From positions 558,001-622,000 of the forward strand of contig NZ_FRXO01000002.1 in NCBI RefSeq assembly GCF_900148505.1: a DNA stretch of 64,000 bases, in the 5' to 3' direction. Both the position numbers and the translations under genes were made by a program. The DNA comes from Pseudoxanthobacter soli DSM 19599 (lineage in GTDB: Bacteria > Pseudomonadota > Alphaproteobacteria > Rhizobiales > Segnochrobactraceae). The notes below the pieces were generated by a model. The model ran no database searches. It was not told where the DNA came from and was given only the letters and a program-made list of their open reading frames with translations. How positions within the stretch are numbered: the stretch's first letter is position 1; each line of letters starts with the position of its first letter. Below, one piece after another: positions 1 to 9,500 of the stretch.

Positions 1-589
1 CGATCGAGGCATGGCGGTGGAGGTCCTCCGGCGTCCGCGGGCGGCCGCGCGCGGCGAGATAGGACGGGCTCGCCACCGTCACCCACGCGAGATCGCGGCC
101 GAGCGGCGCCGCCACCATGTCCTGCGGCACGCGGTTGCCGTAGCGGATGCCGGCATCGAAGCCGGCGCTGAAGACGTCGACCATGGCGTTGTCCACCATG
201 ATGTCGAGGCTCACCCCCGGGAACTGCCGGGCATAGTCGGCGAGGATCGGCGCCAGGATCAGCCGGGCGGCATCGTTCGGCACGTTGAGGCGCAGCCGCC
301 CGACCGGCCCCTCCCGGAACAGGTTCAGATCCTCCACCGCCTCGCCGATCTCGCGAAAGCCCGCTTCGAGGCGTGCCAGCAGCCGTTCGCCGGCTTCGGT
401 GAGCGTGACGCTGCGGGCGGTGCGGTTGAGAAGCCGCACCCCGAGGCGGGTTTCGAGATTGCGGACCGCGTGGCTGAGCGCGGACGTCGAAACGTCCAGC
501 AGCGACGCCGCCCTGGTGAAGCTGCGGCAGCGCGCAACCTCCATGAACACGCTGAGATCGCCGAGGTCGGTTCTGGACAGGGGGAGCAT
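1..589 (-). CDS. LysR-family transcriptional regulator (C-terminus off the window)
   Basis: The reverse strand opens at an ATG at 589 and reads about 196 residues before leaving the left edge. Residues 1-65 are a LysR winged helix-turn-helix (FMEVARCRSFTRAA, then SALSHAVRNLETRLGVRLLN, then LTEAG). The substrate-binding domain follows from about residue 90. GGAAG sits eight bases upstream of this ATG; another ATG in frame at 613 has no Shine-Dalgarno, so 589 is preferred. The gene is divergent from an aldo/keto reductase, the usual LysR arrangement, so it may control that gene. The effector pocket is incomplete here and no ligand can be proposed. Confidence 0.9.
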   Translation of the reverse strand, partial: MLPLSRTDLGDLSVFMEVARCRSFTRAASLLDVSTSALSHAVRNLETRLGVRLLNRTARSVTLTEAGERLLARLEAGFREIGEAVEDLNLFREGPVGRLRLNVPNDAARLILAPILADYARQFPGVSLDIMVDNAMVDVFSAGFDAGIRYGNRVPQDMVAAPLGRDLAWVTVASPSYLAARGRPRTPEDLHRHASI

Positions 590-805
590 GGCGTCTTCCG
601 ATATCCGCGACATTGAAGAAAGATGAAGACATGGGGCGCGATCGATGCGCGATGCCGCGTGATGGGCCGTTTTTCGCGCAATTCAAGACCGTATCATTGA
701 ATTTTCCTCAACGCTTCGTTCAGGTCGAGGCCGTTTCCTTCCCGGATGCAGGTGTTAAGTTCCAGTGCGGGACGGCGGCGCCATCGGGGGGCGATGGCCA
801 CGCGC

Positions 806-824
806 ACCGTTCGAAGCGAACGGT
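806..824. promoter_or_regulatory. Perfect 8+8 bp palindrome between divergent lysR and aldo/keto reductase genes
   Basis: ACCGTTCG-AAG-CGAACGGT is a perfect inverted repeat with a 3-base spacer, lying in the 381 bp gap between the two divergent genes. Its place and symmetry suit an operator. Binding by the neighbouring LysR protein is inferred only; no classical T-N11-A box was singled out. The remainder of the 590-970 gap shows no gene. Confidence 0.45.
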
Positions 825-970
825 CTTCGCGTGTTTCGCCGGCACCCGGCCATGACCATCACGCCGCCTCGCGGCATTCCCGGCGGTGCGGGCTCGTCGG
901 CGAGGCGCTTGCGCCCTGCCGGGTTTCCGTTCCCCCACGCGCCACTGCGACAGCATTCAGGAAGACATCC

Positions 971-1801
971 GTGACAACGCAACCTCATCTGACGTTCAAC
1001 GACGGCCGCGCGATCCCGCAGGTCGGGCTCGGCGTGTGGCAGACCCCGAACGACGTCGCCGTCACCGCCGTGCGCACGGCGCTGGAGGCGGGCTACCGGC
1101 ACGTCGACACGGCCGCGATCTACGAGAACGAGACGGGCGTGGGCGAAGGCATCCGCGCCGCCGGCCTTCCGCGCGACGATCTGTTCGTCACCACCAAGGT
1201 GTGGAACGCCGACCAGGGCTTCGACGCCACGCTGAAGGCGGCGGACGCGAGCCTGAAGCGGCTCGGGCTCGACCATGTCGATCTCTACCTCATCCACTGG
1301 CCGGCGCCCCGCAAGGGCCTGTTCGTCGATACGTGGCGGGCGCTCGTCCGGCTGCGGGAAGAGGGACGCGCCCGGTCGATCGGCGTGTCGAACTTCGAGG
1401 TGGAGCATCTCGACCGCATCATCGCGGAGACCGGCGTGACGCCGGCGATCAACCAGATCGAGCTGCATCCGCGCTTCCAGCAGAAGGCCCTGCGCGCGGC
1501 CCACGCCGAACGCGGCATCGTCACCCAGTCCTGGAGCCCGCTCGGCCAGGGCACCCTCCTCGCCGATCCGGCCATCGCCGCCATCGCCGCCAAGCACGGC
1601 CGCACCCCGGCCCAGGTGATCATCCGCTGGCACATCGACAGCGGCCTCGTGGTGATCCCGAAATCGGTCACGCCGAGCCGCATCGTGGAGAATTTCGACG
1701 TGTTCGGCTTCAAGCTCGACGAGGCGGACCTCGCCGCCATCGCCGCGCTCGATGCGCAGGACGGCCGCATCGGCCCCAACCCGATGACCGCGGCGTTCTG
1801 A
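971..1801 (+). CDS. Aldo/keto reductase, 2,5-diketo-D-gluconate reductase-like
   Basis: A 276-residue NADPH-dependent aldo/keto reductase (TIM barrel) of the group that includes DkgA/DkgB. These cytosolic enzymes reduce sugar-derived and small toxic aldehydes and ketones. The catalytic tetrad is visible: Asp46 and Tyr51 in VDTAAIYENE, Lys76 in VTTKVW, His109 in LYLIHWP. The family signatures IGVSNF, INQIELHP and the C-terminal IPKSVTPSRIVENFDVF are present. The start is a GTG preceded by AGGAAG at a spacing of seven; the frame stays open upstream but shows no family sequence. The gene is alone, divergent from a LysR gene and convergent with the autotransporter. The exact substrate cannot be read from sequence. 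Confidence 0.9.
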   Translation: MTTQPHLTFNDGRAIPQVGLGVWQTPNDVAVTAVRTALEAGYRHVDTAAIYENETGVGEGIRAAGLPRDDLFVTTKVWNADQGFDATLKAADASLKRLGLDHVDLYLIHWPAPRKGLFVDTWRALVRLREEGRARSIGVSNFEVEHLDRIIAETGVTPAINQIELHPRFQQKALRAAHAERGIVTQSWSPLGQGTLLADPAIAAIAAKHGRTPAQVIIRWHIDSGLVVIPKSVTPSRIVENFDVFGFKLDEADLAAIAALDAQDGRIGPNPMTAAF

Positions 1802-1846
1802 CGGATCCCGGGCGCAACCGACGCGGATATCCCCCTTCGCGAAGAA

Positions 1847-1874
1847 AGGCAGGCGGCCCGGAGGCCGCCTGCCT
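1847..1874. terminator. Bidirectional hairpin between converging genes
   Basis: A perfect 12 bp stem (AGGCAGGCGGCC with its complement) and a 4-base loop lie between the stops of the aldo/keto reductase (+) and the autotransporter (-). The U-tract is poor on both strands, but a convergent hairpin of this strength is the usual shared terminator in high-GC genomes. Confidence 0.75.
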
Positions 1875-1887
1875 GTGTTCCCGGCCG

Positions 1888-4800
1888 TTACCAGGTGTAC
1901 TTGAAGCCGGCCGAGAACGTGTGGGCGGTGGAGCTGCCGCTCACCGCCAGTTCGTACTGGCCGGTCAGCCGCAGATTCTGCGCGGTTTCCGCGGCGATGC
2001 CGGCGGAGAGCACGCCGATATTGCGCCCGATTCCGGCCGACTCGACCTCGAACGAGCCCGCGGGCGCGCCGATCAGCGACGCCTGGGTCTTCGCGTCGGT
2101 ATCGCCGAAATTGTAGTAGTAGCGGGCGGCGATCTCCGGCGTGATGGTGAAGGCGCCGGCCTCGAAGCGGGTGGCGAGACGCGCCCCGACCGACGGCATG
2201 TAGAGGTCCATCGTCTGCGACCGCACGCTGAGACCCGCCGATCCGGCGGACGACTCCGAGAAGGACCCGCGGTCGATGCGGTACCAGTCGAAGCCGAGGC
2301 TCGGTTCCACCATAATCTGCGAGAACGACAGATGCGCGCCGGCCTTGACCGAGGCGGAGAGGTCGTTGCCGATCGGCGAGCCGATCGCGGTGCGGGACAG
2401 CGTCCCGAACGTGATCTGACGCTCGGTGGAATAGTCGGCATAGTTGTAGGACAGCGTGCCGTCGGCGAACCACTGGCCGTTCTGCAGCGAGCCGTAGAGC
2501 GACACGCCGTAGGTGTCGGCGCTGGTGCTGGAGCCGTCGTTGCCGTCGGCATTGAAGTTGCCGTAGGCAAGGCTCATGCCGATGAGCGAATCCCCGAACG
2601 ACTTGTCGACGCCGACGAGCACGCCGACGCTCGTCATGTCGAACGCGCCGGTGCCGCGCACGAAGGCCGGGCCGCCGAGAACGCGCGCCCAGGTCGAGAC
2701 GCCGGTGAAGACCGACCGTGAATCCGGCGCATCCGCCGCCTGCACCGCGCCCGCGAGGCCCGAGGCGGCCCCTCCGGTCGCCTGGACGGTGGTGGCGGCC
2801 GTGACGGCACTCTGGCCGATGCCGAAGCGGCGGCCGGCGATGCGGTCTTCCAGCGCCCGGGTGAACTGCCCGCGCTGCAGGGCATCGGCGGTCATGCCGT
2901 TGCCGAGGGTCTCGCCCGACAGAAGTTGCAGCGCCTTGGCGCCGGCCGCGGCCGTGACGGTGTTGTCGAGGGCATAGAACACGTTGTCGAGATCGCCCTG
3001 GTCGATCGGCAGGTAGATGCCGTTCAGATAGGCGCCGACTGCGGCTTCATTGGCCGTCGTGGCCGGGGCAGTGAAGTCGCGCGTGAACGAAACGCTGATG
3101 GAATTCGGGTCGTAGTGCAGCGTTTCGAACAGGAACGGGCTCAGATCCGTCACTTCGTCATACTCGCCCGACACCGACCCCTCGCTTCGCGCGATGGTGA
3201 AGGTCTGGCCGTCCAGCTTGTCCGTCGGATCGGTGATGATGTTGACCGTGCCGTCGAGCACGATGTTGCCGGTCACCACGAGATTGTCGCTGCGGGCGGT
3301 ATCGACCTCCAGGCCGTACACGCCGCTGTCGCCCTGGATCAGGTCGCCCACGATGGTCAGCGTGCCGATGGAATTGCCGGGCACCAGCTGGCCGTTGTTG
3401 ACCACCGTGCCGACGATGGTGCCGGAACCGCCAAGGGAGGCGCCGGAATTCACCACGAGCTGCTGGGTGACGTAGTTCCCGGCGGCGTTGATCTTGAGAA
3501 GGCCGCTGTCGACCTGGGTGAGGGTGCGGGCATCGGTCACGGCGGAGCGGATGTCGAGCGTGCCCGCGCCGTTCTTGAGGATGTCGCCCGTGCCGGAGAT
3601 CGTGTTGTCGCGCAGCGTCATGACGGCGCCGGAATCCACGGTGAACGTGCCGCCGAAATTCGATCCGCCATAGGGGCTGTCGATCGAGACGCTCTTGTTG
3701 ACGACGACGTTGCGCGTCATCGCCATGGTCACGCCGGTGGCGATGCCGCCGCCCTGCATGGTCAGCACGCCGGAGCGGGCGCCGAGATTCTCGTCGGTGG
3801 TGATGCGGATGGTGCCGTTGTCGATGCGCGTGCCGCCGGAATAGGAATTGAGGCCGGCCAGCGTCAGCTCCGCCTCGCCCTTCTTGATCATCGAGCCGGT
3901 CCCGTTGATCACGCCGGAGAAGGTCTGGTTGCGGATCTCGATATTGGCGACATAGGGCTGGGTCAGGTTGACGGTGGCGCCGTATTCCAGCCAGTCGGTG
4001 GTCTGGGCGTAGACCGCGACCATCTCATGGGCCTTGGTCGTCGGGTGGAACTGGTCCCAGTAGAGATAGTCGCCGACATTGTCGGCCGAACAGCCGTTGG
4101 TGTATTTGCCGGTCTCGGAATCGACGCAGTTCTTGTTCGAATAGACGAACCCGAACGCCTGCGGATCGGCGGTCACCTCGTCCAGCAGCGCCGCGGTGTC
4201 GACGATGACGAGGCGGGTCTTGGAATTGGCCTTCGAGAACTCGTCCGACAGATCGTACAGCGCTTCCTTGAGGGAGCGGTTGGTATCCTTCACCGCGGAG
4301 CTCAGGACGAAGCGTGTGTCGGCGTCCTGAAGCAGCATCTTCGGGGTGGTGCTGACGTCGGCGATGGTCGGCACGTAGTAGGTCACGCCCTGGGACGCGA
4401 TGTCGTTCCGCCCAGCGATGGCCGAATTGATCTTGCGCAGGTCGTCCGGAACGTTCTTGACGATATCGGTCTTTTCGACGAGCAGCTTACCGCCCAGCGT
4501 CGTTCCCGTGTACATCGTGTTCAGGAAGTCGGTGAACGCAGTATCGTCACCCTTCTTATTGAGATACGTCCGTATGGACGTCGTGTTGGACGATATGAAC
4601 GTTCTCAGACTGTCGTTGAAGCTGGTATCCTCGATCACCTGTCTGAAATTGTTGCCGCCGATCCACAGCGTCACCAGCGGATGGTCGCCATATTCGGACG
4701 TGGACAGCGCCTTGTCGCCGACGCAGAAGATGAAGCACTTCTCGGTGCCCTTCACCTTGTCGGTGAACTGCCCGACCTGCTGCTCGAGGTGCTGGATCAC

Positions 4801-5196
4801 CAGGTAGATCTTGGAGTCGGTCGCCGTTCCCGTCACCGCGCCGCCCCAGGCGAGGTTGTGGTCGGCATTGTAGGTCAGGCCGTTCATCGAGTTCAGATAC
4901 TCGACCCAGACCCGTCCGTTCGAGAACCGGCCCTGATAGTAAAGGTTGCCGACGGGCTGGGTGATGCTGTCCTGGCTGAGATTGGCCGAACCACCGAACA
5001 GGCTCTTGACCTGCTCCCAGGCGTTGCCGGCCCCATCCTTGAGGCCGCTCAGGTACTTGGTTCGGGCATAGGTGCGGCCGGTATCGGACAGGCTGTCGCC
5101 GAGATCCCAGACGGATGTGTAGGTGGGCCCCGCCGTCTGGGCCATTGCCGTCGTGGACAGCAAAGCCAGCGAAGCAGCCAGTAGAATAGAGCGCAT
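1888..5196 (-). CDS. GDSL-type esterase/lipase autotransporter (type Va secretion)
   Basis: A 1102-residue outer-membrane autotransporter. Residues 1-20 are a signal peptide ending in TAMAQ. The passenger, about 25-420, is a GDSL/SGNH hydrolase: DLGDSLSDTG gives nucleophile Ser35, WIGGNNF corresponds to block III, and DQFHPTTKAH near residue 380 supplies the Asp-His pair. Residues about 420-720 hold autotransporter-associated beta-helix repeats (for example LTLAGLNSYSGGTRIDNGTI). From about 830 to the end is a 12-strand beta-barrel translocator finishing in the aromatic FKYTW. GGAGG lies upstream of the ATG. EstA-type proteins of this design hydrolyse esters at the cell surface; the substrate here is unknown. 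The gene is monocistronic, with no sign of truncation. Confidence 0.93.
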   Translation of the reverse strand: MRSILLAASLALLSTTAMAQTAGPTYTSVWDLGDSLSDTGRTYARTKYLSGLKDGAGNAWEQVKSLFGGSANLSQDSITQPVGNLYYQGRFSNGRVWVEYLNSMNGLTYNADHNLAWGGAVTGTATDSKIYLVIQHLEQQVGQFTDKVKGTEKCFIFCVGDKALSTSEYGDHPLVTLWIGGNNFRQVIEDTSFNDSLRTFISSNTTSIRTYLNKKGDDTAFTDFLNTMYTGTTLGGKLLVEKTDIVKNVPDDLRKINSAIAGRNDIASQGVTYYVPTIADVSTTPKMLLQDADTRFVLSSAVKDTNRSLKEALYDLSDEFSKANSKTRLVIVDTAALLDEVTADPQAFGFVYSNKNCVDSETGKYTNGCSADNVGDYLYWDQFHPTTKAHEMVAVYAQTTDWLEYGATVNLTQPYVANIEIRNQTFSGVINGTGSMIKKGEAELTLAGLNSYSGGTRIDNGTIRITTDENLGARSGVLTMQGGGIATGVTMAMTRNVVVNKSVSIDSPYGGSNFGGTFTVDSGAVMTLRDNTISGTGDILKNGAGTLDIRSAVTDARTLTQVDSGLLKINAAGNYVTQQLVVNSGASLGGSGTIVGTVVNNGQLVPGNSIGTLTIVGDLIQGDSGVYGLEVDTARSDNLVVTGNIVLDGTVNIITDPTDKLDGQTFTIARSEGSVSGEYDEVTDLSPFLFETLHYDPNSISVSFTRDFTAPATTANEAAVGAYLNGIYLPIDQGDLDNVFYALDNTVTAAAGAKALQLLSGETLGNGMTADALQRGQFTRALEDRIAGRRFGIGQSAVTAATTVQATGGAASGLAGAVQAADAPDSRSVFTGVSTWARVLGGPAFVRGTGAFDMTSVGVLVGVDKSFGDSLIGMSLAYGNFNADGNDGSSTSADTYGVSLYGSLQNGQWFADGTLSYNYADYSTERQITFGTLSRTAIGSPIGNDLSASVKAGAHLSFSQIMVEPSLGFDWYRIDRGSFSESSAGSAGLSVRSQTMDLYMPSVGARLATRFEAGAFTITPEIAARYYYNFGDTDAKTQASLIGAPAGSFEVESAGIGRNIGVLSAGIAAETAQNLRLTGQYELAVSGSSTAHTFSAGFKYTW

Positions 5197-5386
5197 TCCC
5201 CGCCTCCAGTTTCAACAACGGCGCTTCCTCATGCCCCCATGAAGAAGCGCCGCATCGCCTTCCCGCCGTTCGAAGAACGGATGCTCAATGAATGGACGTC
5301 GCCACGGCAGCCCGCAGGCCCGGCGACATGCGCCCAATGACGTTGGCCTCAACGACCTTGATCCGAGGGATCCTGGTCGAAAGCAC

Positions 5387-5502
5387 CTAGAGCATATCCC
5401 GTTCAGATCGAACCGATCTGAACGGCAACGATATGCTCAAACCTTTGAATCTGGAGCGATTTCCTGTCGATCTGATGATTCCATCAGATCGGAAAGCGCT
5501 CT
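5387..5502 (+). repeat. RIME-like dispersed repeat, copy 1 (forward, full length)
   Basis: The 116 bp unit runs from CTAGAGCATATCCCG to GGAAAGCGCTCT. Palindrome A is CCGTTCAGATCG-AA-CGATCTGAACGG. A conserved link TTTGAATCTGGAGCGATTTC joins it to palindrome B, a CATCAGATCGG-type arm. Closely related copies occur at seven other places in the window. This copy lies about 190 bp upstream of the autotransporter start, in a gene-free region. The two-palindrome, ~110 bp design resembles RIME elements of rhizobia; the assignment is by architecture only. Confidence 0.9.
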
Positions 5503-6553
5503 CGTCCAGACTGACCTTGTCTGGACGACCCAGACGACTGGCCGGCAGAACCGGAAACCGGCCGGGCGACATGCGGACGAACGATCTCGCCCGCCGGCCG
5601 CGCCGCGGACATGCCTCACCGTTGCCCGGCGCGACGGCTCGCGCTGCACCGGGACGGCCGCATTCATCATGTCCGACGATCAAGCCCCGCAGCCGCCATG
5701 CGGCCGGGGAACGCCCCCGCGTCCTTCAACGTCCATATAAAAGACCCTGCACCCCAAGACACAGTGTATCGCCCCAGAGGCATCCTTATAAGAACCCCCT
5801 GCAATGTCAATCTCAGTGAAAATCGACGGGTGCCTCCTCATTTTTTCACAATGTTTCTTTTCTTTCAAATTCTTTCAACTGACCGCCACCCTATTTAGCT
5901 TCAAAATTGAAGAGGCGCCGGAATTGCCCTCACCGGTAGAACGACGAGGGTGCCGGAGGCCGGATTCGGGCCATCCGAGCGTGACAGGCCGCCTTCCGCC
6001 CGGCCTTTCCGCCTCCGCGAGGGCGAAAAGCCCGCCCGACGTCAAAAACCGGCCCCGCCGGGAAACGCGTGCGGATTTCCGAGACTGTTGCGATATCGCA
6101 CCTATCACCCCACACTTGCGCGTGAAATCTATCGAACGTCTTGGTGACCGGGAGACGCAGCGGATAGGATCGGGGCATGGGTTGCAGCTTGAACGTCCGC
6201 CAGCGGACCAGAGTGTCGCGTTTTCCCGAAGAACGGCGCAGGAATGATATCGAGCGATCGGACGAGGCCGGCCGCAGGCGGCGGTGCCGGTCTCGGGCAC
6301 TGGCCGTGACGAGGAGGAACCGTTCCGCCTTCTGCCGGAAGAGCTGCGGCCGAGGTTCCGGTACGGGCGGCGCGCCCGAAGGCGCGGCCCTTCGCTTTAC
6401 CCCCGTCCCGCGGGCGTTCCTTCAGCGCCGTTTCCTCGCCGTTCGAAACCAAAAGTCCTCGACGGTCTTGACTTGGCGCCCGGATCGTCCTTCGTCCCCA
6501 GCGTCCGCGCTCCCCCGGCCGGTTCGTCGGCGACACGAGAGACCCTGCTTCTG
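5503..6553. other. Gene-free interval upstream of the glycosyltransferase operon
   Basis: About 1.05 kb without a convincing coding region. Bases about 5735-5910 are clearly AT-richer than the surroundings (poly-T and TTTC runs, a CTATTTAGC stretch) and are the most likely promoter area. GCGATATCGC, a 10 bp palindrome, lies near 6090. Open frames cross the interval on both strands, but their products are Arg/Pro-rich and unlike any family I know. Confidence 0.4.
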
Positions 6554-9500
6554 ATGTCTTCTTCCGATCAGCACCTTGTTACCAACGACGAACTGGTCGT
6601 CCTGCTCGACGTTCTGTCTTCCTGCGCCGGCTCGCTGCCCTCCGGCTATGTCGGCGATGCCTGGGATGCCCACGTCCCGTTCGTTCTCTGGCTGTCCTCC
6701 CACCTCGCGCCGCGCGGCATCGTCAGTTTCCTGCCGGAGCCGACGACCGTGGTCGCGATGCTCGCGGACAGGACGCCTGCGGCCACGCTCTATTGCCCGC
6801 CGGAGGCCGGCCGCATCGCGCCCGCCTCGCGCGGCGCACGCGCCCACTGGCTCGCCGACCGCCTCGGCGACCGGCTGCACCTGATCGAGACGCCCGACGA
6901 CGTCTCCGCCACGGCGGGCACCGTCGACCTCGTGCTGGTGGACGGCGCCGGCAATGGCCTCTCGGCGGAGGAGCAGATCGCAGCCCTCGGCGACGCGCTT
7001 TCGCCCCATGCGGTTGCGCTCGTCGCGCACATCGCGCCGGCTCCCTCGTCGTCGGCCGGCTCCCCCGGCACCGCCGCCTGGCGGGCACTGCTGGCCGCCT
7101 ATCCTGCCGCCTTCCCCGTGGGCCGTGGCCTCGCCGTCGTGCCGGTCGGCACCGTGCCACCGGGCCTGCAGGCCCTTGCGGAGGCCGCGCGCGGCGAAGG
7201 CCTGCAGGGCCTCGAGCGGCTGTTCGCCCGGCTCGGCTCGCTCTACGAAACCGCCTTCGGCGTCGCCGCCGAGCGGAGCATGGCCGCGGAACGGCGCGCG
7301 AGCGAGGCGGCCATCGCCAGCCGCCAGATCCAGCGCCAGCTCGCTCTGGCCCAGTCGCGGGCGGACGAGGCGCTGCGTGCCGCCGCCGAGGCCCACGCCG
7401 TGCTCGATGCGACACGCGCCTCGGTGAGCTGGCGCATCACCCGCCCGGTCCGCACCGCCTCCACCAGCTTTCCCGCCATCGCGCGGATCTTGCGCGGGTT
7501 CGCGCGCAACAATCCCGGCCTCGTCCACGAAACGCGGTGGGCCCTGCGGGCCGCCGCGAACCTGGCCCGGCTGAAGGCCCCGCCGCCGCGCGTCGCCCTT
7601 CCCGCCCCGGCCACCGCCGCCACGTCGCCGGCGGGCCGCGAGCCGGTGCTGTGGTTCTTCATGGGCGACACCATCGACTGGCTGTCCGACCACAGCCATC
7701 TCACCGGCGTCGGCCGCGTCACGGCGGAGCTGTTCCGCGGCGGCGTCGAGGACCGGCCCCGGCCGCGCTGGCTTCCCGCCATCGCCACGGCCGGCGGCGC
7801 GGGCCTCGCCCAGGTCTCGGCCGGAAACTGGCGCGGATCGGGTCCGGCGATCGAAGAACTGCGCAAGGTCTGCGACGGCATCCCCGTCCAGGGCATGTCG
7901 GCCGCCCCGGGCGACCATGTGCTCTTCACCGGGGTGATCTGGAACGCCCACTATGTGGAGCTGATCGAGCGGCTGGTGCGCAACGGCCTCACCTTCAGCG
8001 TTCTCGTCCACGACATCATCCCGATCGACGAGCCGGAGTTCGTTTCCCCCGAGTTCAACGCGGGCTTCACGCTCTGGATGGACGCGGTCGCCCGCAAGGC
8101 GAGCACGCTGTTCGTCTCGACCGATTTCGTGCGTCACCAGATCGAAGCGTGGGCCCGCGAGATGAAGATCGCGCGCCGGCAGCCGATCGTCACCATTCCG
8201 TTCGGGCCGAGCCTCGTGCCCGTGCCCGAGGCCGCGAAGCCGCTGCGCCCCGGCGTGACCGTGCCCTACGCGCTCTCGGTCGGCACCATCGACAAGCGCA
8301 AGAACCAGGCGATGCTGCCGCGGCTCTGGCGCCGCCTGGTCGAGACCCTCGGGGCGGACAAGGTGCCGATGCTGGTGCTCGTCGGCCGCGACGATCTTCG
8401 CCTCGGCACCACGGACGAGAACGTCGCTGCGCTCGCAAAGGCCGGCCGCATCGCCATTCTGGAAGACGTGGCCGACGCCGAACTCGCCGATCTCTACCGG
8501 CTGTGCCTGTTCACCGTGTTCCCGACGCTGAGCGAGGGCTACGGTCTGTCGATCTCCGACACCCTCGCCTACGGCAAGGTGCCGATCTCGTCGGGCCTGG
8601 AGCCGATCCGCGAATATGCCGGCAACCTCCCCTGGTATTTCGACCCGCTCGACGACGACGATGCCTACCGGGTGATGAGCCGCGCGGTCCTGAACCCGGA
8701 TGTTCTGGCCAAGGCCGAGGCCCGCATCGCCGCGGAGTGGCATCCGAGTTCATGGCGGACGGCGGCGGACGTCACCGCCGCCGCCCTCGACAGCTTCGTC
8801 AACGCGCGGGCGAACGGCGCGCGCATTCCCGACGAACTGCGCCTCGACCGCCCGCTCGAGGAGCTGCGCGCCAAGGCGCGGCGCTGGAGCGGGGGCGACC
8901 GCCCCGACGTCTCGATCCTCATCATCAACTGGAATGCCGCCGACATGACCCGGACGTGCGTGGAGCACATCTGGGAACACACCGAGGGCCTCACCTACGA
9001 GATCCTGATCGCCGACAACGGCAGCCGGCGGGCCGAGTTCGAGCCGCTGCGCGTGCTGGAACCCGATGTGCGGCTGGTTCAGCTCGAGGTGAACCGCTAT
9101 TTCGGCGAGGCCAACAACATCATCGCCGAGCACGCGCGCGGCCGGTTCCTGTGCCTGCTCAACAACGACGTGTTCGTGCCGGAAGGCTGGCTGACCGGCC
9201 TTCACGCCGCGCTGACGGAGCGCCCGAAGGCCGCCGCCGTCGGGCCGGTGTTCCTGTTCCCCGACGACACCATCCAGGAAGCCGGCGGCAACATGGACCC
9301 GAGCGGCATTCCCGCCCGCTCGCTGCGCGGCAAGCCTGCGGCCGCGATCCGCAACATGCCGGCCAAGGCGGTGGACTACATCTCCGCCGCGGCGCTGCTC
9401 GTCCACCGCGACAGCTTCTTCGATGCAGGCGGCTTCGACCTGGCGTTCGAGCCGGCCTATTACGAAGACACCGATTTCTGCTTCAAGCTCGCCGCGCTCG

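Noticed and set aside
2926-5184. A 752-residue open frame on the + strand opposite the autotransporter
   Set aside because: It is the complement of a strongly coding gene; its product is rich in Arg, Gly, His and Asp in the pattern typical of antisense frames in high-GC DNA and matches no family.
5930-6300. Overlapping small open frames before the glycan operon
   Set aside because: No ribosome sites or family resemblance, composition like noncoding GC-rich DNA.
6422-8743. A 773-residue open frame on the - strand inside the giant glycosyltransferase gene
   Set aside because: Antisense to well-conserved glycosyltransferase motifs; no family features.
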